From Pseudomonas pisciculturae (GTDB lineage Bacteria; Pseudomonadota; Gammaproteobacteria; Pseudomonadales; Pseudomonadaceae), in the NCBI RefSeq assembly GCF_015461805.1, contig NZ_JACVZE010000014.1, positions 48,556 to 112,555 on the forward strand: a stretch of DNA of 64,000 nt, written 5' to 3'. The notes under the pieces are model-generated. The model was not told the DNA's origin. It saw only the letters and a program-made list of their open reading frames with translations, and made no database searches. The position numbers and the translations under genes are program-made. This document shows positions 16,982 to 24,836 of the stretch, one piece after another. Each line of letters starts with the position of its first letter. Within the stretch, counting starts at the first letter, position 1.

Positions 16982-17551
16982 GTGAGCGAAAACGCACGGG
17001 AAGCCATCCTGCAAGCCGCCAAGGTCGCGGCGCAACATTACGGTTACAGCGGCATCAACTTTCGCAGCATTGGCGAAACCGTGGGCATCAAGAACGCAAG
17101 TATCTACTACCACTTCCCGAGCAAAGCCGAGCTCGGCGCAGCGGTAGCCAGGCGTTATTGGCAAGATGCGGCCACTGTTCTCGAAGCAATCAGCAGCGAC
17201 ACGCCGGACCCGCTCACTTGCCTGCAGCGTTACCCAAGCGTCTTTCGACAATCACTGATAGACGACAACCGCCTTTGCCTCGCCAGCTTCATGGCTGCCG
17301 AGTACCAGGACCTGCCCGAAGAGGTGAAGCAAGAGATACTGACCTTCGCCGACCTCAACGTGGCCTGGCTCACAACCCGTCTCACTGAGTTGGGCACCGT
17401 CAAAGACTGCGAACGCCGCGCCCGCGCCATCTACACCGCGATTGCCGGCGCGCAGTTGATTGCCCGCACGCGCGCCGACATCAGCTTGTACGACGAACTG
17501 GTTCAGAGTTACCGGGACGCGGGCCTTATTCCCACCTCAGCCGATGTCTAA
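16982..17551 (+). CDS. TetR/AcrR-family transcriptional regulator
   Basis: Protein of 189 residues. The N-terminal helix-turn-helix (AREAILQAAKVAAQHYGYSGINFRSIGETVGIKNASIYYHFPSKAEL) is a textbook TetR DNA-binding domain. The C-terminal ~130 residues are the ligand domain. Start is GTG 16982; no upstream in-frame ATG is available. It probably represses itself and the divergent GST gene through the two palindromes at 16854 and 16908. The stop overlaps the convergent nirD by 15 bp. Confidence 0.9.
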   Translation: MSENAREAILQAAKVAAQHYGYSGINFRSIGETVGIKNASIYYHFPSKAELGAAVARRYWQDAATVLEAISSDTPDPLTCLQRYPSVFRQSLIDDNRLCLASFMAAEYQDLPEEVKQEILTFADLNVAWLTTRLTELGTVKDCERRARAIYTAIAGAQLIARTRADISLYDELVQSYRDAGLIPTSADV

Positions 17552-17878
17552 CTCCACCACCCCACCCTGAAGCCGCACCGGCCATACCTTGAGCCGCTGG
17601 TGCGGCGCCTCCAAACATTGCCCGTCGTGCAGACGGTAATGCTGTTTGTAGATCGGCGCCGCCACCACCAGGTCGCCCTTGATACTGCCGATCAAACCGC
17701 GACCAATCACATTGGCGCCAGATTCCGGGTCGTGGTTGTCGATGGCATACAGCGCCTGCTCCTGCGCCCCCGGCAGGTAGAACAGCGCCACTTGCGCGCC
17801 GTCCAGCCACACCACCACGCCGGAATTGATGACCAGGTCTCGCTCATTGCACACGGTTTTCCAAGTGGGCTGGCTCAT
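17537..17878 (-). CDS. nirD: Nitrite reductase (NADH) small subunit NirD
   Basis: Protein of 113 residues with a Rieske-like fold but without the cluster-binding Cys/His pairs, as in NirD (WKTVCNERDLVINSGVVVWLDGAQVALFYLPG, GLIGSIKGDLVVAAPIYKQHYRLHDGQCLE). It partners NirB in cytoplasmic reduction of nitrite to ammonium. The start overlaps the nirB stop (TGATG), so translation is coupled. Confidence 0.93.
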   Translation of the reverse strand: MSQPTWKTVCNERDLVINSGVVVWLDGAQVALFYLPGAQEQALYAIDNHDPESGANVIGRGLIGSIKGDLVVAAPIYKQHYRLHDGQCLEAPHQRLKVWPVRLQGGVVELDIG

Positions 17879-20418
17879 CAGGCAATCTCCTCGGCGACAG
17901 CAATCAGGTTGAGTTCGGTGCCCATGACCGGCCGACGCTGGCCGCGCTCCTGCACAAAATGGATGTCTGGATCAGGGCGTTTGTCATTCACAAAGGTACG
18001 GAAGCGCTTGAGCTTTTCCGGGTCTTTGAGGGCATTGGCCCATTCACATTCGTAACGGTCTACCACTAACTGCATCTGCGCTTCCAACTCGGCACCCAGG
18101 CCCAGGCTGTCGTGCAGGATCACGTCCTTGAGAAAGTCCAACCCACCCTCAAGGCTTTCGCGCCATACCGAGGTGCGTTGCAATTTGTCGGCGGTGCGGA
18201 TGTAGAACATCAGGAAGCGGTCGATGTACTGGATCAGCGTGGCGTCATCCAGGTCGGTGGCAAACAGTTCGGCGTGGCGTGGGCGCATGCCGCCGTTGCC
18301 GGCGATGTAGAGGTTCCAGCCCTTCTCGGTGGCGATGACGCCCACGTCCTTGCTCTGCGCTTCGGCGCATTCGCGGGTGCAGCCAGACACAGCGAATTTG
18401 AGCTTGTGCGGCGAGCGCAGGCCCTTGTAGCGGTCTTCTATCAGCAGCGCCATTTTCACGCTGTCTTGCACACCGTAGCGGCACCAGGTGCTACCCACGC
18501 AGGACTTCACCGTGCGCGTGGATTTACCGTACGCATGCCCGGTTTCAAACCCGGCCGCGATCAGTTCGCCCCAGATTTCAGGCAACTCATGCAATTGCGC
18601 GCCAAACAGGTCGATACGCTGGCCGCCGGTGATCTTGGTGTACAGGTCATATTTCTTCGCCACTTCACCGATCACGATGAGTTTGTCGGCCGTGATCTCA
18701 CCGCCTGGGATGCGCGGCACCACCGAGTAGGTGCCGTTCTTCTGCATGTTGGCCATGAAGGTATCGTTGGTGTCCTGTAACGGCACCAGGGACGCGTCCA
18801 TGATCGGCTGGTTCCAGCACGACGCCAGGATCGAGCCCACCGCCGGCTTGCACACATCGCAGCCGGTGTGGCCCCGGCCATGCTTGGCCAGCAGTTCATC
18901 AAACGTTGTCATGCCTTCCACGCGCACCAGCGCATAGAGCTCCTGGCGGGTATAGGCGAAGTGTTCGCACAGGCTTTTGTCCACGCTGACGCCACGGGCG
19001 ATCAGCTCATGTTCAAACACCTGCTTAAGCAAACCGGCACAACCACCGCAACCGGTGCAAGCCTTGGTCTGGGTCTTGAGCAAACCGAGATCGCTGCAAC
19101 CGCCGTCGATGGCCGAGCAGATCGCGCCTTTGGTGACGTTGTGGCACGAGCATACAGTGGCGGATTCTGGCAAAGCGCCAGGGCCCAGCGTGGGCGCACC
19201 CGAGGACGAAGGCAGGATCAGACCAGCAGGCTGCGAGGGCAATGCGATGCTGTTCTGCATGTATTGCAGCAAGGTGTCGTAATAGCTGTTATCACCCACC
19301 AGCACTGCGCCGATCACGTGCTTGCCGGATGCGTCCACCACCAACCGGCGGTAGCTGGCACTGGCTTCGTCGATAAATTGATAGCTGCGTGCGCCGGGCG
19401 TATGGGCGTGGGCATCGCCGATGGAACCTACATCCACACCCAGCAGTTTGAGCTTGGTAGACATATCGGCGCCAACAAACGGCTCGGCGGTCTGCTCACA
19501 TAACAACGCGGCCACACCTCGGGCCATCTGGTAACCCGGCGCGACCAGGCCGAACAGGCTGCCATTCCAGGAGGCGCACTCGCCAATCGCATAGATGTTC
19601 GGGTCGCAGCTTTTGCATTCGTCGTTGATCACCACGCCACCACGCGGGCCGATCTCCAGGCCGGCCTGACGGGCCAGGGCATCCTGTGCGCGGATACCGG
19701 CGGAGAACACGATCAGGTCGGTTTCGAGAAACTCGTCGTTGGCAAAGTTCATGCGGTAGCGATACTGCTCGCCTGCGCTGATGGATTGGGTGGCGCGGGA
19801 CAAATGCACACCCACCCCCAGCCGCTCGATCTGCGCTTTAAGCGCCAAGCCGCCGAAATCATCCAACTGCACCGGCATCAAGCGCGGTGCGAACTCCACC
19901 ACATGGGCTTCAAGACCAAGGCTTTTCAACGCATTGGCGGCTTCCAGCCCCAACAGGCCACCACCCACCACCACACCACGCCGCGCATTGGCAGCGGCGG
20001 CACGAATGGCATCCAGATCTTCGAGGGTGCGATACACCAGCCGCGAATCGCCTTCGGCGCCTTCAATCGGCGGCACGAACGGGTAAGACCCGGTGGCTAG
20101 CACGAGCTTGTCATAGGCCACGCAACCGTCAGCGGTGATCACTTCACAGCGGAAACGGTCGATTTCCAGCACCGGCACACCCAGGTGCAGGGTCACGCCG
20201 GGCGTCTGGTACAGCGACGCGTCAGACAGCGCCAGCGACTCGGCATCGCGGCCGGTGAAGTACTCCGACAAGTGCACCCGGTCATAGGCGCGCATCGGCT
20301 CCTCGCTGAACACGTGCAGCCGGTAGTGCTCCAACGCACCGCGCTCGATCAACTGTGCCACGCAGTGGTGGCCGACCATGCCATTGCCGACGACGATCAG
20401 GGTTTTGAGGCTGTTCAT
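17878..20418 (-). CDS. nirB: Assimilatory nitrite reductase (NADH) large subunit NirB
   Basis: Protein of 846 residues. Order: FAD/NAD(P)H oxidoreductase (~1-400; VVGNGMVGHHCVAQL, GGGLLGLEAANAL), a BFD-like [2Fe-2S] domain (~425-475; CSCHNVTKGA and CTGCGGCAG), then the ferredoxin half-domain and the siroheme/[4Fe-4S] domain (~540-846) with TWCRYG and SGCTRECAEAQSKDVG. It reduces nitrite to ammonium with NADH. ATG 20418 is preceded by GGGAGCTAAC. A long leader with a terminator and hexaloop hairpin precedes it, and the promoter looks sigma-54 type, which fits nitrogen control plus nitrate/nitrite antitermination. Confidence 0.95.
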   Translation of the reverse strand: MNSLKTLIVVGNGMVGHHCVAQLIERGALEHYRLHVFSEEPMRAYDRVHLSEYFTGRDAESLALSDASLYQTPGVTLHLGVPVLEIDRFRCEVITADGCVAYDKLVLATGSYPFVPPIEGAEGDSRLVYRTLEDLDAIRAAAANARRGVVVGGGLLGLEAANALKSLGLEAHVVEFAPRLMPVQLDDFGGLALKAQIERLGVGVHLSRATQSISAGEQYRYRMNFANDEFLETDLIVFSAGIRAQDALARQAGLEIGPRGGVVINDECKSCDPNIYAIGECASWNGSLFGLVAPGYQMARGVAALLCEQTAEPFVGADMSTKLKLLGVDVGSIGDAHAHTPGARSYQFIDEASASYRRLVVDASGKHVIGAVLVGDNSYYDTLLQYMQNSIALPSQPAGLILPSSSGAPTLGPGALPESATVCSCHNVTKGAICSAIDGGCSDLGLLKTQTKACTGCGGCAGLLKQVFEHELIARGVSVDKSLCEHFAYTRQELYALVRVEGMTTFDELLAKHGRGHTGCDVCKPAVGSILASCWNQPIMDASLVPLQDTNDTFMANMQKNGTYSVVPRIPGGEITADKLIVIGEVAKKYDLYTKITGGQRIDLFGAQLHELPEIWGELIAAGFETGHAYGKSTRTVKSCVGSTWCRYGVQDSVKMALLIEDRYKGLRSPHKLKFAVSGCTRECAEAQSKDVGVIATEKGWNLYIAGNGGMRPRHAELFATDLDDATLIQYIDRFLMFYIRTADKLQRTSVWRESLEGGLDFLKDVILHDSLGLGAELEAQMQLVVDRYECEWANALKDPEKLKRFRTFVNDKRPDPDIHFVQERGQRRPVMGTELNLIAVAEEIA

Positions 20419-20467
20419 AGTTAGCTCCCGACGAAGCTCATCACGGTTTTAAAAAAAGCAAAAAAAA

Positions 20468-20495
20468 ACGCCTGAAACCTTGCGGTTCCAGGCGT
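20468..20495 (-). terminator. Leader terminator (attenuator) of nirBD
   Basis: Read on the minus strand, a 12-bp stem (ACGCCTGGAACC / GGTTTCAGGCGT, one mismatch) with loop GCAA is followed by a run of U. It lies inside the transcribed leader, 50 bp before nirB, so it must be overcome for expression. Its 5' arm overlaps the hexaloop hairpin at 20489-20504. Confidence 0.85.
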
Positions 20496-20531
20496 CTTTG
20501 CCTGTTCTTATGCGGTCTTGCCGCTTATGCC
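20489..20531 (-). promoter_or_regulatory. ANTAR-type antitermination element of the nirB leader
   Basis: On the minus strand, hairpin P2 (20489-20504) is CAGGC-AAAGAC-GCCTG: a perfect 5-bp stem with a hexaloop having A at position 1 and G at position 4, the rule for ANTAR regulators such as NasT/NasR. Its 3' arm is the 5' arm of the terminator, so the two structures exclude each other. Seven bases upstream lies a companion hairpin GCGG-CAAGA-CCGC, whose 5-base loop fits the rule less well. Confidence 0.7.
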
Positions 20532-20588
20532 CTAGACCGGTTTTGGCCTGTCGATCGTCGTTGACCGAGGTGGGATGCAAAGGACACT

Positions 20589-20604
20589 TGCAGGCGGCGT
20601 GCCA
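20589..20604 (-). promoter_or_regulatory. Sigma-54 promoter of nirBD
   Basis: The minus strand reads TGGCACGCCGCCTGCA, matching the -24/-12 consensus TGGCACG-N4-TTGCA at all but one position. The predicted start near 20578 gives a leader of about 160 nt containing the hairpins and attenuator. Confidence 0.72.
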
Positions 20605-20715
20605 ACGGCTGCAGGTGCCCGTAGCGGTGGATCAGAGCCTTACCAAACCTGCTTGGACACCCCGAGCTACGCCTCCCACTGGTGCGCCGCGCCTCATAAA
20701 TGTGCACAACCACCC

Positions 20716-20808
20716 TGTGGCGAGGGAGCTTGCTCCCGCTGGGGTGCGCAGCGCCCCCAAAGCCGGCGACTGCTGCGCAGCCGAGCGGGAGCAAGCTCCC
20801 TCGCCACA
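20716..20808. repeat. REP pair between the divergent nitrogen promoters
   Basis: Arms TGTGGCGAGGGAGCTTGCTC and complement enclose an imperfect central stem. It separates the nirB and nasA promoters. Much of the 20610-20830 spacer is otherwise featureless. Confidence 0.85.
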
Positions 20809-20830
20809 AAGAATCTGTTTGCAGCAGTTC

Positions 20831-20846
20831 TGGCGCGTGACTTGCT
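20831..20846 (+). promoter_or_regulatory. Sigma-54 promoter of the nitrate reductase gene
   Basis: TGGCGCGTGACTTGCT matches TGGCACG-N4-TTGCW with one mismatch, and the GG and GC elements have correct spacing. The predicted start near 20857 is just ahead of the first leader hairpin. Confidence 0.72.
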
Positions 20847-20862
20847 AGGGACTCAACCATCA

Positions 20863-20903
20863 GCAGTCAACGCAGACTGCCCTCTCACGACAAAGGCGCC
20901 GTG
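20863..20903 (+). promoter_or_regulatory. ANTAR-type two-hairpin antitermination element of the nasA leader
   Basis: P1 (20863-20880) is GCAGTC-AACGCA-GACTGC, a perfect 6-bp stem with hexaloop A1/G4. Five bases later P2 (20886-20903) is CACGAC-AAAGGC-GCCGTG, with one mismatch and again hexaloop A1/G4. P2's loop and 3' arm are the 5' arm of the terminator at 20892-20945. This is the known architecture for NasR/NasT/AmiR-family antiterminators. Confidence 0.78.
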
Positions 20904-20945
20904 CGATCCCCGTTTTTTACGGAGGGTCGCAAGGCGCCTTTTTTT
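20892..20945 (+). terminator. Leader terminator (attenuator) of the nitrate reductase gene
   Basis: The outer stem AAAGGCGCC / GGCGCCTTT with an inner stem (GCGATCCCCGT / ACGGAGGGTCGC) is followed by seven T. It ends 16 bp before the start codon, inside the leader. Confidence 0.88.
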
Positions 20946-20961
20946 GTTTACAGGATGACGG

Positions 20962-23900
20962 ATGGCAAGCCAAAACGTACGCAGCGTGTGTCCTTATTGT
21001 GGTGTGGGCTGCGGCATCATCATGCAGGTCGAACACAACAAAGTGGTCAAGGTGATCGGCGACAAGGCCCACCCCACCAACCTCGGGCGGCTGTGCACCA
21101 AGGGCACCACGTGCGGGCAGGCCATCGCAGACTCCGGCCGCATGGAGAGCGCCTATGTGCGCCAAGCCCGCGACCACGACCCGGTGCGCGTGGCCATGGG
21201 CAGCGCCATCAGCGAGACCGCCGCACGCTTGCGGCAGATCCTCGACACCCACGGGCCGCAGGCGCTGTCTTTCTATGTGTCGGGCCAAATGTCCCTGGAG
21301 GCCCAGTACCTGGCCAACAAACTCGCCAAGGGTTTTATCCGCACGCCCCATATCGAATCCAACTCGCGCCTGTGCATGGCCAGCGCCAGCAGCGGCTACA
21401 AATTGTCGCTGGGCTCGGATGGGCCGCCCGGCTCTTACGAGGACTTCGACCGCGCCGACCTGTTCTTCGTGATCGGCGCGAACATGGCCGACTGTCACCC
21501 TATCCTGTTCCTGCGCATGATGGACCGGGTCAAGGCCGGGGCGAAGCTGATCGTGGTCGACCCGCGTCGCAGCGCCACGGCCGACAAAGCCGACCTGTTC
21601 CTGCCCATCAAGCCCGGCACCGACCTCGCGCTGCTCAACGGCCTGCTGCACCTGCTGGTGAAAAACGGCCACACCGACCCGGCGTTTATTGCCGCGTTCA
21701 CCGAAGGCTGGGAGGTCATGCCCGGCTTCCTTGAAGACTACCCACCGCACACCGTCTGCGAATTGACCGGCCTGGCCGAAGCCGACATCCGCAAGGCCGC
21801 CGACTGGATCGGCCAGGCCGCCGAGTGGATGAGCTGCTGGACCATGGGCCTCAACCAAAGTACCCATGGCACCTGGAACACCAACGCGCTGTGCAATCTG
21901 CACCTGGCCACCGGGGCAATCTGCCGCCCCGGCAGCGGGCCCTTTTCCCTCACCGGTCAACCCAATGCCATGGGCGGTCGCGAGATGGGCTATATGGGCC
22001 CAGGCCTGCCAGGGCAACGTTCGGTACTGGTGGAGGCCGACCGCGATTTTATTGAAGATCTGTGGCAACTGCCGCCCGATAGCCTGCCCCGCCAGGCGGG
22101 CGACGGCACCGTGGCGATGTTCGAGCAAATGGCCGCCGGGCAGATCAAGGCCTGCTGGATCATCTGCACCAACCCAGTGGCCAGCGTACCCAACCGCCGC
22201 ACCGTCATCGAAGGCTTACAGGTCGCGGAGTTGGTGATCACCCAGGACGCCTTTCTCGACACCGAGACCAACCGCTACGCCGACATCCTGCTGCCCGGCG
22301 CCCTGTGGGCCGAAGCCGAAGGGGTGATGATCAACTCCGAGCGCAACCTGACCTTGATGCAAAAAGCCGTCGATGCGCCTGGTGAGACGTTGCCGGATTG
22401 GCAGATCATTGCGCGGGTGGCCTGCGAGATGGGCTTTGCCGACGCCTTCACCTACACCTGCGCCGCCGAGGTATTCGAAGAAATCAAACGCGCCTGCAAC
22501 CCCAGGACCGGCTACGACATACGCGGCGCCAGCTACGCACGCCTGCGCGACAAACCACTGCAATGGCCCTGCGCGTCAGGCGACGCACCGGACCGCAACC
22601 CGATCCGTTACCTGGCTGAAGGCACGCTCACCTTCCCGACGGACTCCGGCAAAGGGCACTTCCTCCCCCGCCCCCATCTGTCGCCAGCGGAAATGCCCGA
22701 TGAAGCCTTCCCCTTCGTGCTCAATACCGGTCGCCTGCAACACCAATGGCACACCCTGACCAAAACCGGCAAGGTAGCCACCCTCAACAAACTCAACCCC
22801 GGCCCGTTCGTTGAACTGCACCCCGAAGACGCCGCCAACCTGGGCATCAAGGACAAAGACGCGGTAGAAATACGCTCCCAACGCGGCCGCGCCGTGCTGC
22901 CCGCGGTGGTCACCGACCGCGTGCGCCCCGGCGACTGTTTTGCGCCGTTTCACTGGAACGATGTATTCGGTGAACACCTGGCGATCAACGCGGTGACCAA
23001 CGATGCCGTGGACCCGATTTCCTTGCAGCCCGAATTCAAGTTTTGTGCGGTTGCCTTGAGCCGAGTTGATTTGATCGACCACCGGTTTCTGGATCTACAG
23101 CCCGCCGAACCCGTGATCACTGACGCACCCGCCCCCACCCTCACCTTGCTGTGGGCCTCGCAGACCGGCAACGCCGAAGCGCTGGCCGAGGGGTTTGCCA
23201 AGCGCCTGCGCGATGCCGGCATTGAAGTGGAGTCGAGCGCGATGGCGGACTTCCCCATGAGCAAGCTGAGTAGTCGGCAAACCCTGGCCCTGATCAGCAG
23301 CACCTTTGGCGACGGCGACCCGCCGGACAATGGCGAAAGCTTTTGGCGCAGCCTCAGCCATGCCGATACGTGCCTGGAGTCTGTGAACTACGCGGTGCTG
23401 GCGCTGGGCGATCCGAACTACGACCAGTTCTGCAACCACGGCAAACAACTTGACCAGCGTCTGTTGGCGTTGGGCGCCAGACGCGTGCTGGAGCGTGTCG
23501 ATTGCGACACCGAGTTCGAAGAGCGCGCCGACGCGTGGCTCACGCAGCTGCAACAAATCCTTGCCCCGACAAAGCCCCTTGCGCCCGCCAAGCCGCCAGG
23601 CAAAACCAAGTTGGAAGGTTGTTCACTGGTACTCAACCGCAGGCTCAACCCCCACAGCGCCCACAAGGATACGCGTCAGTTTGCCCTGGACCTTGGCGGC
23701 TCCGAGCTGACCTACGAAGCCGGTGATGCACTGGGGGTGATGCCGCGCAACTGCCCTGAACTGGTCAGCGAACTGCTCGACCTTACACGCCTGGGCGGTG
23801 CAACCTGCGTGACCATCGACACCTTTGGTGAAGTACCGCTGCAACAGGCATTGACCCAGCACTTCGAAATCGCCCGGCCCAGCCAAGACACCCTGATGTT

Positions 23901-24699
23901 TATCGCCGAGCGCAGCCGTAATTGCGACCTTAAACACTTGCTGGAACCTGAGCGCAAAGCCGACTTGAAGAACTGGCTCTGGGGCCGCCAACTGGCGGAT
24001 GTGCTACAGCAATACCCCATCGACTGTTCGGCGCAAGAACTGCTCGGCACCCTCAAACGCCTGCAACCACGCCTGTATTCGATTGCATCCAGCGCCAAGG
24101 CCCACCCGCAGCACGTGCACTTGACCGTGTCTGCCGTGCGCTACGGCAAGCGCAAAGGTGTGTCCTCGACCTTCCTGGCCGACCGCGCCGGCGACAGCGA
24201 CGTGCCGCTGTTCGTGCAGCCCTCCAAACACTTTCGCACACCCACCGACGGCGACGTGCCGATGATCATGATCGGCCCCGGCACCGGTGTCGCGCCGTTC
24301 CGAGGTTTCTTGCAGGAGCGCCGCGCGCAAGGTCATCAGGGGCGTAACTGGCTGTTCTTCGGCGAACAACACGCCAACACTGACTTTTACTACCAGGACG
24401 AACTGCAAGGCATGCAACACGACGGCCTGCTAACGCACTTGAGCCTGGCGTTCTCCCGCGACCAAGCCGAGAAAATCTATGTGCAGGACCGCATCCGCGA
24501 ACACGGCGCCGAGCTGTGGCGCTGGTTGCAAAACGGTGCGCAGCTGTATATCTGCGGCGATGCCAGCCGTATGGCTAAAGATGTCGACCAGGCCCTGCGT
24601 GACATCGCGCAAAGCCACGGCGGGCTTGGGGTTGAGGGCGCCGAGGCGTATTGGCGAGAACTGAGCGAGCAAAAGCGCTATCTGCGTGATGTGTACTGA
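20962..24699 (+). CDS. nasA: Assimilatory nitrate reductase fused to a flavodoxin/FNR electron-transfer module
   Basis: Protein of 1245 residues that reduces nitrate to nitrite in the cytoplasm. The N-terminus has a [4Fe-4S] site (Cys10, 13, 17, 45 in CPYCGVGC and LGRLCTKG), then a bis-MGD molybdopterin domain to ~700 (LNQSTHGTWNTNALCNL, TNPVASVPN). From ~727 a flavodoxin domain (LLWASQTGNAEALAEGFAKRL, SSTFGDGDPPDNG) and then a FAD/NADPH ferredoxin-reductase domain (RLYSIASS, GPGTGVAPFRGFLQERR, ending YLRDVY) follow, as in CysJ. The fusion supplies electrons from NAD(P)H without separate NasB or NasC. It is divergent from nirBD, which uses its product. Start ATG 20962 follows CAGGATGACGG. Confidence 0.92.
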   Translation: MASQNVRSVCPYCGVGCGIIMQVEHNKVVKVIGDKAHPTNLGRLCTKGTTCGQAIADSGRMESAYVRQARDHDPVRVAMGSAISETAARLRQILDTHGPQALSFYVSGQMSLEAQYLANKLAKGFIRTPHIESNSRLCMASASSGYKLSLGSDGPPGSYEDFDRADLFFVIGANMADCHPILFLRMMDRVKAGAKLIVVDPRRSATADKADLFLPIKPGTDLALLNGLLHLLVKNGHTDPAFIAAFTEGWEVMPGFLEDYPPHTVCELTGLAEADIRKAADWIGQAAEWMSCWTMGLNQSTHGTWNTNALCNLHLATGAICRPGSGPFSLTGQPNAMGGREMGYMGPGLPGQRSVLVEADRDFIEDLWQLPPDSLPRQAGDGTVAMFEQMAAGQIKACWIICTNPVASVPNRRTVIEGLQVAELVITQDAFLDTETNRYADILLPGALWAEAEGVMINSERNLTLMQKAVDAPGETLPDWQIIARVACEMGFADAFTYTCAAEVFEEIKRACNPRTGYDIRGASYARLRDKPLQWPCASGDAPDRNPIRYLAEGTLTFPTDSGKGHFLPRPHLSPAEMPDEAFPFVLNTGRLQHQWHTLTKTGKVATLNKLNPGPFVELHPEDAANLGIKDKDAVEIRSQRGRAVLPAVVTDRVRPGDCFAPFHWNDVFGEHLAINAVTNDAVDPISLQPEFKFCAVALSRVDLIDHRFLDLQPAEPVITDAPAPTLTLLWASQTGNAEALAEGFAKRLRDAGIEVESSAMADFPMSKLSSRQTLALISSTFGDGDPPDNGESFWRSLSHADTCLESVNYAVLALGDPNYDQFCNHGKQLDQRLLALGARRVLERVDCDTEFEERADAWLTQLQQILAPTKPLAPAKPPGKTKLEGCSLVLNRRLNPHSAHKDTRQFALDLGGSELTYEAGDALGVMPRNCPELVSELLDLTRLGGATCVTIDTFGEVPLQQALTQHFEIARPSQDTLMFIAERSRNCDLKHLLEPERKADLKNWLWGRQLADVLQQYPIDCSAQELLGTLKRLQPRLYSIASSAKAHPQHVHLTVSAVRYGKRKGVSSTFLADRAGDSDVPLFVQPSKHFRTPTDGDVPMIMIGPGTGVAPFRGFLQERRAQGHQGRNWLFFGEQHANTDFYYQDELQGMQHDGLLTHLSLAFSRDQAEKIYVQDRIREHGAELWRWLQNGAQLYICGDASRMAKDVDQALRDIAQSHGGLGVEGAEAYWRELSEQKRYLRDVY

Positions 24700-24836
24700 T
24701 TGGATACAGAACAATCACCTATTTGTATTGTGTACAAAAAACCCTAAAGATTTATCGATGCCGGGCCGAAACAACAGTGATAGCAGATCGCCAAGCCTCA
24801 GGCGGTCTGGCCGCCCTCTAGCTGATGGTCGTCTCG

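Noticed and set aside
20917..22128. Minus-strand ORF of 403 codons opposite the nitrate reductase gene
   Set aside because: It covers the Fe-S and molybdopterin region of a clear enzyme and has no motif of its own.
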